Assembly: GCF_023715605.1 (NCBI RefSeq)
Contig: NZ_JAMBOL010000010.1
Location: 62,001 to 126,000, forward strand
From: Halalkalibacter oceani
GTDB taxonomy: Bacteria; Bacillota; Bacilli; Bacillales; Bacillaceae_D
Direction of reading: 5' to 3'
DNA: 64,000 nt
The notes below the pieces were generated by a model that was not told the DNA's origin, did not search any database, and worked only from the letters and a program-made list of their open reading frames with translations. The position numbers and the translations under genes were made by a program. How positions within the stretch are numbered: position 1 is the stretch's first letter; each line of letters opens with the position of its first letter. Shown here piece by piece: positions 39,866 through 48,493 of the stretch.

Positions 39866-40360
39866 TTACTCCCCCCTTTCTTCTACTTGAAACGTTCGAA
39901 TTAACACGCTGAATACGTTCAGTAAGATGAGGAGTCCACCGACCGGAATGGCTGCATACGGGATCCACATCGGGAGCCGCAATGCTGTTGATCGCTGAAC
40001 GGCGACTTCCTGTACCATGCTGAAGCCGTAAATGATTAAATAGAGACAAAAAACAATCGAAAAAAAGAGAACGACAACTCTGAAGGCCTTTTCGATTTTT
40101 TCTGGAATGAGCTGCATAATCGCTTCAACAGAGATCAGCTCCCGTCTGCCTGCCGCGATGCTCGCCCCGAGAAAAACAGACCAGATGCTAATATATTTCG
40201 TCGCCTCTTCTGTCCAGCTCAATGATTGATTGAGCGCATAACGGTAAAAGACTTGCGTACAAATAAAAATCGTCATCACACCAAGTAAAATCCCGACAAA
40301 GATCAGCATCCATTTATTCAGTCGCTCCATAAAACTGACATACGGTTTGAACAGCTGCAT
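39866..40360 (-). CDS. dctQ: TRAP transporter small permease DctQ
   Basis: 164 residues with four membrane helices; the signature SLSWTEEATKYISIWSVFLG (about 52-71) is typical. The ATG at 40360 lies eight bases past AAGGGGAG; the GTG at 40369 is inside that site. First gene of the dctQMP-reductase-epimerase-amidohydrolase unit. Confidence 0.92.
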   Translation of the reverse strand: MQLFKPYVSFMERLNKWMLIFVGILLGVMTIFICTQVFYRYALNQSLSWTEEATKYISIWSVFLGASIAAGRRELISVEAIMQLIPEKIEKAFRVVVLFFSIVFCLYLIIYGFSMVQEVAVQRSTALRLPMWIPYAAIPVGGLLILLNVFSVLIRTFQVEERGE

Positions 40361-40413
40361 CTTCACCACTCCCCTTCTCTGAATTCTCCTAAAGGTTCAA
40401 TTTACCGCCAAAA

Positions 40414-40427
40414 AGAAAGCGCTTACT
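40414..40427. promoter_or_regulatory. Cre-like catabolite control site before dctQ
   Basis: AGAAAGCGCTTACT, or AGTAAGCGCTTTCT on the minus strand, matches the CcpA site TGWAANCGNTNWCA except for the two outer bases. It lies 54 bases upstream of the dctQ start, where binding would block the leftward promoter. Confidence 0.6.
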
Positions 40428-40445
40428 TTTATTAAAATGCTATAC

Positions 40446-40458
40446 ACTACCATACTAC
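40446..40458. promoter_or_regulatory. GntR-operator-like motif before dctQ
   Basis: ACTACCATACTAC shares the nine-base core ACTACCATA with the palindrome at the gntR promoter (44857-44876). It may be a second, weaker site of the same regulator. Confidence 0.4.
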
Positions 40459-40596
40459 TTGTATCTATATGCGCCTCTGGACAAAATCTTTCAATAAATC
40501 TATTCGCCTGATAAAAGACCTTTAGGAGTAAGAAGACTATGGTGCTTCTACCATTTCCATCCTGGCATCATTCATCTGACTGGTCTTTCATCCAGG

Positions 40597-41823
40597 TTAT
40601 GCGCTGACGATCGGCTTTTGGTAGCGCGATACCCGCTTCGACATATCTTCACGATCAAACACTTCCGGGCGTAAGGCGGTCCCAAGACCAGGGCCCTCCA
40701 ACGGGTAGACATAGCCGTCCTTGACGAGAGGAACTTCTGTGACGAGCTCCTTGTACCAGCCTGAATAGAAAGCGCGCACGCATTCCTGGACAAAGGCATT
40801 CGGTGCATTAATCGTCAAATGGACATCGACGGCAAAGGAGACCGGACCAACGCAGTCGTGCGGTGTAACGGGAACTTCATATGTCTCAGCGAGCGTCGCG
40901 ATCCGTTTTCCTTCTGAAATCCCTCCGGTAAAGGTTGGATCATAAATGATCACCCCTGCTGCGTTCCGTTCTAAAATATCACGGAAGGCCCAGCGCGTTC
41001 CGAGCGTTTCGCTCGCCGCCGTCCGCACGCGTGTTGAACGGGCAAACTCCTGCAACGCATCAAGATTATCCATATTAATCGGATCTTCATACCAAAATGG
41101 CTCAAATTCCTCCAACGCTTGCGCGATCTGCTTCGCTGTCGGCAAATCCCATAACGAGTGCAGCTCGACCATAATTTCGATTTTGTTGCCGACCCGTTCC
41201 CGTATTTGTCTAAAAGGTTCAAGCGCTTTGTTCAAATCGGCCGGCGAAATATAACGCCCTTTCGTTGCTTCCGCATATAAATCGAACGGCCAGATTTTCA
41301 TTCCCATAAACCCTTCCTCAACTAGGCTTTCGGCTAAGTCACCGGCATGATAGAGAAAGCCGTCCAGATCCTCATATGGCCCTTGCGCATCACCTACTCC
41401 CCAATTATCAACAGGCAGGCTGGCATGCTTCGGGCGCTTACGCGTGTAATGATAGCCGGCACACGTATTGTAGGCTTTGATTTTCTCGCGGCATTTTCCG
41501 CCAAGCAGCTGGTAGATTGGCTGCTTTGTTACTTGCCCGAAAATATCCCACAGCGCGATATCCAACGCAGACCGCCCACGGTTTTCCACCCCCGTGCTGC
41601 GGGAGCCGATAAATCCCACCATTGCCTGCCAATGCCGTTCAATCGCCAGCGGGTCTTCTCCAAGCAATACAGGAGCGCCTGATTCATGAATCCAGGCTTC
41701 CACCGCTTCTGCGGCAAAATACGTTTCCCCAAGTCCAATATGACCTTGATCGGTGTGAACCTGGACAAAACAAATATTCGGAAACTCTTCTAAACGGATC
41801 GTTTCGATCTGAGTAATTTTCAT
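40597..41823 (-). CDS. Mandelate racemase/muconate lactonising-family dehydratase
   Basis: The product has about 408 residues, enolase superfamily. Metal ligands are Glu/Asp in IMVELHS (about 213), FWYEDPIN (about 239) and AASETLG (about 265). A general base pair is formed by Lys in MGMKIW and His in VTPHDCVGP (about 320). The HD pair and the length resemble galactonate/gluconate-type acid-sugar dehydratases, which remove water to give 2-keto-3-deoxy acids. Which acid is used cannot be read. Start ATG 41823, after GTGGTGG. Confidence 0.85.
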   Translation of the reverse strand: MKITQIETIRLEEFPNICFVQVHTDQGHIGLGETYFAAEAVEAWIHESGAPVLLGEDPLAIERHWQAMVGFIGSRSTGVENRGRSALDIALWDIFGQVTKQPIYQLLGGKCREKIKAYNTCAGYHYTRKRPKHASLPVDNWGVGDAQGPYEDLDGFLYHAGDLAESLVEEGFMGMKIWPFDLYAEATKGRYISPADLNKALEPFRQIRERVGNKIEIMVELHSLWDLPTAKQIAQALEEFEPFWYEDPINMDNLDALQEFARSTRVRTAASETLGTRWAFRDILERNAAGVIIYDPTFTGGISEGKRIATLAETYEVPVTPHDCVGPVSFAVDVHLTINAPNAFVQECVRAFYSGWYKELVTEVPLVKDGYVYPLEGPGLGTALRPEVFDREDMSKRVSRYQKPIVSA

Positions 41824-41847
41824 CTTTTCCACCACTTTCTTTTTTAT

Positions 41848-42795
41848 TTAATAGTTTGCTTGCAAATCAACCTGATTTTTTAACGGTTTATTTGCAAGGA
41901 AGTTAGCGACATTGTCAAGCACAATCCGAAACACTTTCTCCATATAATGATCGGAATTTCCGGCAATGTGGGGCGTGAGAAAGACATTCTCCATCTCCCA
42001 CAATGGACTTTCGGGCCCAAGCGGCTCCTTTTCAAATACGTCCAGCGCCGCGCCGCCGATTTGGCCGCTTTCCAGCGCGGTGATTAAATCCGCTTCCTTC
42101 ACAACATGGCCTCGCGCCAAATTGATGAAAAAGCAATCCCGCGGCATCGCAGTAAAATGCTCCTGACGGATAAAATGCTTCGTCCGAGGGGTCAATGGCA
42201 GCAGGACAATGACAAATGAGCTTTCCGGTAAGAGCGTCTCCCATTGTTCCTCTTTAACGATGCGATCAAAGTGAGGCTTGCTTGCGCCTCCGCGGCTAAC
42301 CCCATTGACGTTCATCCCGAACACCTGGCACATCTCGGCAATCGCCGAGCCGATCGCGCCGGCACCGACAATCGTTACCGTTTTTCCGGCTAACTCTCCA
42401 CCGATAAACCCGCCTTCCCATTGATGCTTTTTCTGCAGCCCCCGATAGTGTAATAGCTTGCGGGTATGGGCGAGCATCATTCCGAGCGCGTATTCTCCCA
42501 TTTGTGAGCCGTGAATTCCTTTTGCGTTTGTCACGGTAATTCCTCGTTCCGCAATTTTCGCAAACGGAATATTTTCGACGCCGGCGGTCGTGAGCTGAAG
42601 CCATTTCAGCCTCGGTGCCTTTTCGATCGACTCCGGGTTGAAGTTCAAATGATCAGACAACACAATGTCAGCCTCTTCTAAATAAGGCTGCGCCTCCCTT
42701 TCTGAGTGACAGTGACAAATTGTGATCTCAGGATAGCTCTCTCTTAATTCATTCAATTGTTTTTCCGGAATGTTGATCGTTGTTACGAGTTTCAT
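41848..42795 (-). CDS. D-2-hydroxyacid dehydrogenase
   Basis: 315 residues. VTIVGAGAIGSAIAEMC binds NAD(H) (about 137-153), Arg in INLARGHVV (about 224), Glu in DVFEKEPLG (about 253) and His in LTPHIAGNS (about 272) make the catalytic Arg-Glu-His set. Such enzymes interconvert 2-keto acids and D-2-hydroxy acids. ATG 42795 is five bases past GAGGGAGG. It lies between the LarA-like and dehydratase genes with short gaps. Confidence 0.9.
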   Translation of the reverse strand: MKLVTTINIPEKQLNELRESYPEITICHCHSEREAQPYLEEADIVLSDHLNFNPESIEKAPRLKWLQLTTAGVENIPFAKIAERGITVTNAKGIHGSQMGEYALGMMLAHTRKLLHYRGLQKKHQWEGGFIGGELAGKTVTIVGAGAIGSAIAEMCQVFGMNVNGVSRGGASKPHFDRIVKEEQWETLLPESSFVIVLLPLTPRTKHFIRQEHFTAMPRDCFFINLARGHVVKEADLITALESGQIGGAALDVFEKEPLGPESPLWEMENVFLTPHIAGNSDHYMEKVFRIVLDNVANFLANKPLKNQVDLQANY

Positions 42796-42812
42796 AAGTC
42801 CCTCCCTCAACG

Positions 42813-44114
42813 CTACTTGATTAGATTTCCGTTCTCGTCAAACGTCCAGGAGACAGCTGTCTCTCCCACCTCCATTTGGGCATGCCCTGCCGCCTCGTTG
42901 ACTAAATTTTCAGAAATTAAAATTTGGTCAAGCTCGAGTGTATTTTTAATGCGGACCACTTTTACATCGTTTATCTTTCTTCGCCCGGCCGTCCGGATCG
43001 CTGTTACAATCGCTTTCTGATCAGTGGCGAGCATAACCGGCAGCTTGGCGCCGTTAATTTCGACCGCCGTCGTTGAATTAGCATACAGCGCGGCAAAATC
43101 GATGCTTTCGACCGTCCTGACGGTCGTATAGTCCGCCAAACCAATTCCGGAGGCGTTGCCTTTTGTTTCTTTCGTTAAATTCAGCACGACAATTTTATTG
43201 ATCGGCGGGGCATCAAACACTAATGACTGATTACAGGAGGAACGTCCGATAATATTCGAGTCCATCCCGCTGCCGCTTATGTTCTTCCCGATTTCATCCA
43301 CGATCAGCACATCAATTTCCTTACACAGCAGCTTCGGCATCAGCCGCTTCGCTTCTGCTAGCAGCTCTTTTTCCCTGCCGGGCAGCTGGTCTTTTAACAC
43401 GATTTCGATATGGGCCGTTTCGTGAAATGAATTTTCAATAATGCCTACACCAAACAGAAACGGCGTATGCTCAATAATATGACGGCCTACTGCCGGTATC
43501 AGCTCGGCGAAGTCTCCCATCCCTCCTTTATGAAGATAGCTCGCTCCTTTATGCTTGCCGAGGCCAATGCCAAGCATCTTCATGATACCGCTTTCAATTT
43601 CACCTTTAAAATCAGTATGCGGCTTAATTCTCGCAATGACGATGATTCCCTCCGCTTCTTCATACGCCAACCGATCAAAGTATACCTCAACGTCGCCAAA
43701 GGCTTTGCCGAGGTAGACCGTCTCCATGCTCGCCCTGACCGGGGCGCCGACTTCCGCTTCCGTAATGCCGTAGCCTGCTAAAATCTTCGCCTGACCCTCG
43801 GCTTTTCCCGCGCCATGACTTCCCATGGCCGGCACAATAAACGGCTCAGCCCCCAATGCTTTTAATTCGGTAATGGTCGCTTTGACAATCGCCTGCAAGT
43901 TTGTAATGCCCCTGCTGCCGACTCCGACCGCAATTTTCATCCCCGGCTTGATCTTTGTCGCCAGCTGCTTTCGCTGAGACTCCGTGTGCATCAGTGCCGG
44001 AATCGCCTGCGCCTCTATTTTCGTCCTGGCAAACTTTTGCCTTGCCGGATACATCGCAGGTAATTCCAGCTCAAATCCGCCTTCCAGTTGAAACTCTTCA
44101 ATTTTCAGCTCCAT
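42813..44114 (-). CDS. LarA-type nickel-pincer isomerase homologue
   Basis: 433 residues of the lactate racemase (LarA, DUF2088) superfamily. The N-terminal half has KIAVGVGSRGITN and PAMGSHGAGKAEGQ with the conserved His, then IARIKPHTDFKGEIESG (His and Lys about 190-200) and GLGKHKGA, where lysine and histidine anchor the nickel-pincer cofactor in LarA. Homologues isomerise diverse 2-hydroxyacids; the sugar-acid-type branch is suggested by context. No larB, larC or larE maturation gene is in this window. GAGGAAAGTT-type weak site precedes ATG 44114. Confidence 0.82.
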   Translation of the reverse strand: MELKIEEFQLEGGFELELPAMYPARQKFARTKIEAQAIPALMHTESQRKQLATKIKPGMKIAVGVGSRGITNLQAIVKATITELKALGAEPFIVPAMGSHGAGKAEGQAKILAGYGITEAEVGAPVRASMETVYLGKAFGDVEVYFDRLAYEEAEGIIVIARIKPHTDFKGEIESGIMKMLGIGLGKHKGASYLHKGGMGDFAELIPAVGRHIIEHTPFLFGVGIIENSFHETAHIEIVLKDQLPGREKELLAEAKRLMPKLLCKEIDVLIVDEIGKNISGSGMDSNIIGRSSCNQSLVFDAPPINKIVVLNLTKETKGNASGIGLADYTTVRTVESIDFAALYANSTTAVEINGAKLPVMLATDQKAIVTAIRTAGRRKINDVKVVRIKNTLELDQILISENLVNEAAGHAQMEVGETAVSWTFDENGNLIK

Positions 44115-44159
44115 CTGTTAACTCCTTTCTATGACGTAGTCGACCAGCTTCATCAGTAC

Positions 44160-44843
44160 CTATGATTTCGAAAAAAATTCAGTATATGTCTCCTTGTACA
44201 GTTCAATGATTTCTACTGTGCTCTCTTTAATATGCTTGCTCAATTGAAACTGGGCCATCTCGACATCCTTTGCGATGACCGCATTCAAAATCTCTTCATG
44301 CTCTTCAATCAGTTTGCTCGTCTTTCTCGTCGCCAGCAAACTGAGATAACGGACGCGATCAAGATGCAGCTTTTCTGCCTGAATAACGGACCAGACATTT
44401 TGATAGCCGCTCATTTCAATCAGCTTCTCATGATACTTTTCATCAAAGTAATAGAAAGTTTCGCGCCCTTTTTCATCCTGGAATTCTTTTTGTTTAGCAA
44501 TCAGCGCCCTTAATGCGGTGATATCATCCTGATTCAGCCGGGCAATGCTTTGGCGAAGAGCGGCGCATTCTAACGATTCCCGGACGAAGAGTGATTCTTT
44601 CACTTTATCAATGTCGATATAGGAAACGAACGTCCCTCTTTGCGGATAAATTTCCAGCAGCCCTTTTTCAGAAAGTCTAATGAACGCTTCTCTAATCGGC
44701 GTTCTACTCACATCGAGCATCGCCGACAGCTCTTTCTCCGATAAGCGTTGCCCCGGCAAAAATTCCAGCGAAATAATCGCTTCTTTGATTCCTTCGTATA
44801 CTTGGGAATGGATCGATTTCGTTTTATCAATGGTTAGTTTCAT
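44160..44843 (-). CDS. GntR/FCD-family transcriptional regulator
   Basis: 227 residues. N-terminal winged helix (SIHSQVYEGIKEAIISLEF, then ELSAMLDVSRTPIREAFIRL) and C-terminal all-helical FCD domain with metal-type His (about residues 140-220). FadR-subgroup regulators sense small carboxylic acids. It is the first gene of the hydroxyacid block, 45 bases before the LarA homologue, and is preceded by a palindrome over its own promoter. ATG 44843 follows AAAGGTGA. Confidence 0.9.
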   Translation of the reverse strand: MKLTIDKTKSIHSQVYEGIKEAIISLEFLPGQRLSEKELSAMLDVSRTPIREAFIRLSEKGLLEIYPQRGTFVSYIDIDKVKESLFVRESLECAALRQSIARLNQDDITALRALIAKQKEFQDEKGRETFYYFDEKYHEKLIEMSGYQNVWSVIQAEKLHLDRVRYLSLLATRKTSKLIEEHEEILNAVIAKDVEMAQFQLSKHIKESTVEIIELYKETYTEFFSKS

Positions 44844-44856
44844 TAGGATCACCTTT

Positions 44857-44876
44857 CATACTAATATGGTAGTATG
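44857..44876. promoter_or_regulatory. Putative GntR operator
   Basis: CATACTA and TAGTATG are perfect inverted arms separated by six bases. The site overlaps the likely -10 of the leftward promoter whose -35 is TTGACA (44894-44889, minus strand), so autorepression relieved by a metabolite is likely. Confidence 0.7.
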
Positions 44877-44932
44877 TTACCCTCTTGATGTCAAGAAAGT
44901 TTTTTGTTTTAAATGAATTTTCTGATTTATCA

Positions 44933-44978
44933 CAAAAAAAAGCCTGGAACAAAGGTAGGTTCACCTTTTCCCAGGCTA
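44933..44978 (-). terminator. Terminator after glcB region (repeat hairpin)
   Basis: On the minus strand AGCCTGGGAAAAGGTG pairs imperfectly with ACCTTTGTTCCAGGCT and is followed by eight T. It lies 170 bases downstream of the glcB stop; it belongs to the repeat family. Confidence 0.65.
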
Positions 44979-45148
44979 ACAGCAAGACGCAGGAGGAAGC
45001 CTTTTCACGGCTTCCATCTCTCACTTCGTTCTAGTTTATTTTTTCTGAATTACTTTTTCCCTGATACAAGTCGATTTTTCAGCCCACCTATTTCTTTTAA
45101 TTGAACATTCCATTACTGCTCCCGCACCAAGTGGGCCTCCCGTTAAAA

Positions 45149-47335
45149 TCATTTACTATATAGGCGTTGCGCAGCTTTTTCCTTAAACTCAATCCGACGA
45201 CGATGCAAAATTGGTTCTGTGTAACCGCTTGGCTGTTCTTTCCCAAGGAAAATCAAATCTTTTGCTGCTTGAAAGGCAATCGACTGCTCAAAATTAGCAG
45301 ACATTGGACGATACGCCGGGTCACCGGCATTTTGCTCGTCAACAACCTTTGCCATCCGCTCCAACGTTTCAATTACTTGCGCCTCCGTGCAAATCCCGTG
45401 GTGAAGCCAATTGGCAACATGCTGGCTCGAGATACGTAATGTCGCACGATCCTCCATTAATCCAATATTATTAATATCCGGTACCTTCGAGCAACCGACG
45501 CCTTGTTCAACCCAACGAACAACATAGCCCAGAATACCCTGTGCGTTGTTATCAAGCTCTGCCTGAATCTGTTCCGGGCTCCAATTTGTATCTTCCGCGA
45601 GCGGAATTGTCAGAATCTCATCTATATAATTTCCGTTTTGTATTTTTAATTCATTTTGAATCTCAACAACATTTATTTCGTGATAATGAAGCGCATGAAG
45701 CGTTGCTGCTGTAGGAGAAGGGACCCAGGCTGTATTGGCACCTGCTTTGATTTGCCCGCCTTTTTGTTCAAGCATGGCCTTCATTAAATCAGGCATTGCC
45801 CACATTCCTTTTCCAATTTGCGCCTTTCCTTGTAAACCCGCCGCCAAACCAATTTGGACATTTGATTTCTCATATGCTTGCAGCCACGCTGAAGCTTTCA
45901 TATCATTTTTACGGACCATCGTTCCAGCTTCCATCGATGTATGAATTTCATCACCGGTGCGATCCAAGAAGCCTGTATTAATAAAAACAACCCGTTCTTT
46001 CACTTCATAAATACAATTCTTTAAGTTAAGGGACGTTCGCCGTTCTTCATCCATGACACCAATTTTCAAGGTAAAGCGCTCCAGCCCTAACAAATCTTCC
46101 ACGCGCGCGAATAATGTATTGGCAAATGCCACTTCTTTAGAGCCGTGCATTTTTGGTTTCACGATGTAAATCGAGCCGGTTGTTGAATTCTGATACTTTC
46201 CATTTCCGAGCAGCGTATGTTTAGCGATTAAACTCGTTACAACCGCATCCAAAATTCCTTCAGGAACTTCATTTCCATCCTTATCAAGTACAGCGTTGAT
46301 CGTCATCAAATGCCCGACATTACGGACAAGCATCAGCGAGCGGCCGCGAAGCGTTACTGTTCCGCCATTCGCTGTTGAATAAACCCGATCCGGATTTAAT
46401 GTTCGCGTCACTGTTTTTCCAGCCTTTTCAAATGATGCTGATAAATCACCTCTCATCAAGCCAAGCCAGTTGCGATAGACGACCACTTTATCCTCTGCAT
46501 CAACCGCTGTTACCGAATCTTCACAATCCATGATGGTGGTGATCGCCGCTTCAACAAGAATATCTTTCACACCGGCTTTATCCGTTTTACCGATCGGGTG
46601 ACGGCGATCAATCTGAATGTCAACATGAAGACCATGATTGTTTAATAATATCGCTGTAAGCTCACCCTCTTTTTCTTGAAAACCTCTGTATTTTTCGGCG
46701 GCTTGCAATGTCGTTTCTTCACCATTTGCCAGTGTAGCCGTAAATGCTGCACCAGCCTTGTATTCTGTTACATCGTGATGCGATCCCGTTTGAAGCGGGA
46801 ATGTTTTATCAAGAAAGTCTTTTGCAAAGGCGATGACTTTATTCCCGCGCGCTTCATTGTAGGTGGCCAAGCGTTCCGCACCACCCTCTTCAGGTATCAC
46901 GTCCGTACCATATAAAGCATCATACAGACTTCCCCAGCGCGCGTTCGCGGCATTGATGGCATACCGCGCATTATTCACTGGAACAACTAACTGCGGGCCA
47001 GCTTGCTGTTTAAATTCTAAATCGACATGATCCGTTCTAACTTGATAATCTTCTTTCTCAGCCTCCAGATAGTTGATGTCTTTTAAAAATTCTTTGTAAA
47101 CAGCAGGATCAAAAGAGTCTCGATGCTGCTTATGCCATTGATCAATTTGCTGCTGAATTCGATCACGCTCTGCTAACAAAGCTTTATTTTCTGGTGCGAG
47201 CTCTTCAATAAGTCTCGAAAAGCCATCCCAAAACTGCTGTTGATCAACCCCGCTCTCTGGCAAAGCCTCTTGATTAATAAACTCAAATAACTCCGTCGCG
47301 ACTTTTAATTGACCTACTTTTTCGTACTGTTGCAT
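45149..47335 (-). CDS. glcB: Malate synthase G
   Basis: 728 residues, the usual size of the single-chain GlcB form that condenses glyoxylate with acetyl-CoA. Conserved segments include [29 protein letters not shown] (catalytic Arg region), [10 protein letters not shown] and [19 protein letters not shown] 47335 follows AAGGAGGAT. A three-half-site motif shared with glcE lies 50 bases upstream, tying it to the glycolate regulon. Malate synthase removes glyoxylate made by GlcDEF. Confidence 0.95.
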   Translation of the reverse strand: MQQYEKVGQLKVATELFEFINQEALPESGVDQQQFWDGFSRLIEELAPENKALLAERDRIQQQIDQWHKQHRDSFDPAVYKEFLKDINYLEAEKEDYQVRTDHVDLEFKQQAGPQLVVPVNNARYAINAANARWGSLYDALYGTDVIPEEGGAERLATYNEARGNKVIAFAKDFLDKTFPLQTGSHHDVTEYKAGAAFTATLANGEETTLQAAEKYRGFQEKEGELTAILLNNHGLHVDIQIDRRHPIGKTDKAGVKDILVEAAITTIMDCEDSVTAVDAEDKVVVYRNWLGLMRGDLSASFEKAGKTVTRTLNPDRVYSTANGGTVTLRGRSLMLVRNVGHLMTINAVLDKDGNEVPEGILDAVVTSLIAKHTLLGNGKYQNSTTGSIYIVKPKMHGSKEVAFANTLFARVEDLLGLERFTLKIGVMDEERRTSLNLKNCIYEVKERVVFINTGFLDRTGDEIHTSMEAGTMVRKNDMKASAWLQAYEKSNVQIGLAAGLQGKAQIGKGMWAMPDLMKAMLEQKGGQIKAGANTAWVPSPTAATLHALHYHEINVVEIQNELKIQNGNYIDEILTIPLAEDTNWSPEQIQAELDNNAQGILGYVVRWVEQGVGCSKVPDINNIGLMEDRATLRISSQHVANWLHHGICTEAQVIETLERMAKVVDEQNAGDPAYRPMSANFEQSIAFQAAKDLIFLGKEQPSGYTEPILHRRRIEFKEKAAQRLYSK

Positions 47336-47382
47336 CGGTTCATCCTCCTTATTTTTGAGTGTACCCTTAATCAATCTTTTTT

Positions 47383-47408
47383 GTTTCCTAATAAGAAACG
47401 ATGTTTCT
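47383..47408. promoter_or_regulatory. Shared glc operator, glcB copy
   Basis: GTTTC (47383-47387), GAAAC (47395-47399) and GTTTC (47403-47407) with conserved spacing; AGAAAC-GAT-GTTTCT is an inverted pair. The same arrangement lies before glcE. Likely the site of the IclR regulator at 47623. Confidence 0.65.
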
Positions 47409-47622
47409 CTTTACTACAATCATAGCACACCATCCAAAGAATTTCCAATTACTTTTTCATTAATTTAAATTTTTAGATAATGGCACAAAGCAGCGTACGT
47501 GAAGCCGTTATCATTTATAGGAGGGAGGCTGAAAGTGCAAGACGTGTAACGGGCAAGCCCGCTCCCTCTTGAGTAAGCTCCCAGCCCCTTAAGGATTGGC
47601 TTTTCTAAAATCAAAGATTGGC

Positions 47623-48375
47623 TTACTCCGTATAGCCTAATCTCGCTGATATTTTCTTGCCAATTTCGATAATCAATTGCTGCAAATCATGTAAACGTTC
47701 CGCCGTCATTCGAAGGGTGGGCCCTGAAATACTTACAGCTGCTGTCACCCTTCCGAGGTGATCAAAAATCGGCGCGGCGATACAGCTAATCCCGGCTTCA
47801 TTTTCCTCTATTTCAACGGCATAGCCTTGTTTGTAGATTTTCTGCAATTCTACAAGAAACGCTGCTTTGTCTGTAATTGTGTTTTCCGTATGTTTCGGTA
47901 AGCCCTGCTTTTGGATTATTGCCTCTACCTCCTGTTCAGTCAAATGGGCAAGGATCACTTTCCCGACACTCGTGCAATGAATTGGAGCTCTGCGTCCAAT
48001 CTTCGAGTGCGTGCGAAGCGTTTCATTCCCTTCCAATTTCTCAATGTAATACACTTCCCCTTGATCAAAGACGACCAGATGGATGACCTCATTTGTCTGA
48101 CGCTCTAATTCCTCTAAATAGACACGTGCCTGACTGCGCAGATCAATGGAATCAAGCAATAATGAGCCGAGCTCCAAATATTTATAGCCTAAGCGATACT
48201 TTTTCGTCGTTTGATCTTGTTCAATAAATCCATGACTAACAAGTGTGCTCAAAATTTTGTAGATCGAGCTTTTATTTAATTCGATCTGAGATGCTAATTC
48301 CGTTACACCTAGTCCGTCTTTATTTTGACTCACTAAGCTGATAATTCTTAGTGCTCGGTCTACCGACTTAACCAT
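47623..48375 (-). CDS. IclR-family transcriptional regulator (glycolate regulon)
   Basis: Its 250 residues comprise an N-terminal winged helix (ALRIISLVSQNKDGLGVTELAS, then KSSIYKILSTLVSHGFIEQ) and a C-terminal effector domain (APIHCTSVGKVILAHL, GISCIAAPIFDHLGRVTAAVSISGP). It sits between malate synthase and the glycolate oxidase genes on the same strand, so it is the obvious regulator of both. Its own upstream region lacks the GTTTC motif. Confidence 0.9.
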   Translation of the reverse strand: MVKSVDRALRIISLVSQNKDGLGVTELASQIELNKSSIYKILSTLVSHGFIEQDQTTKKYRLGYKYLELGSLLLDSIDLRSQARVYLEELERQTNEVIHLVVFDQGEVYYIEKLEGNETLRTHSKIGRRAPIHCTSVGKVILAHLTEQEVEAIIQKQGLPKHTENTITDKAAFLVELQKIYKQGYAVEIEENEAGISCIAAPIFDHLGRVTAAVSISGPTLRMTAERLHDLQQLIIEIGKKISARLGYTE

Positions 48376-48493
48376 ACATAACCTCCATTACGCTGCTTCA
48401 TTAGTAGGGACATTATACCATAAGATAGCATCTCCGATTAAAGTACGGAGGTCGATATGGTCATTTTCCTTCGTCATCTCGTTGACATCAACC

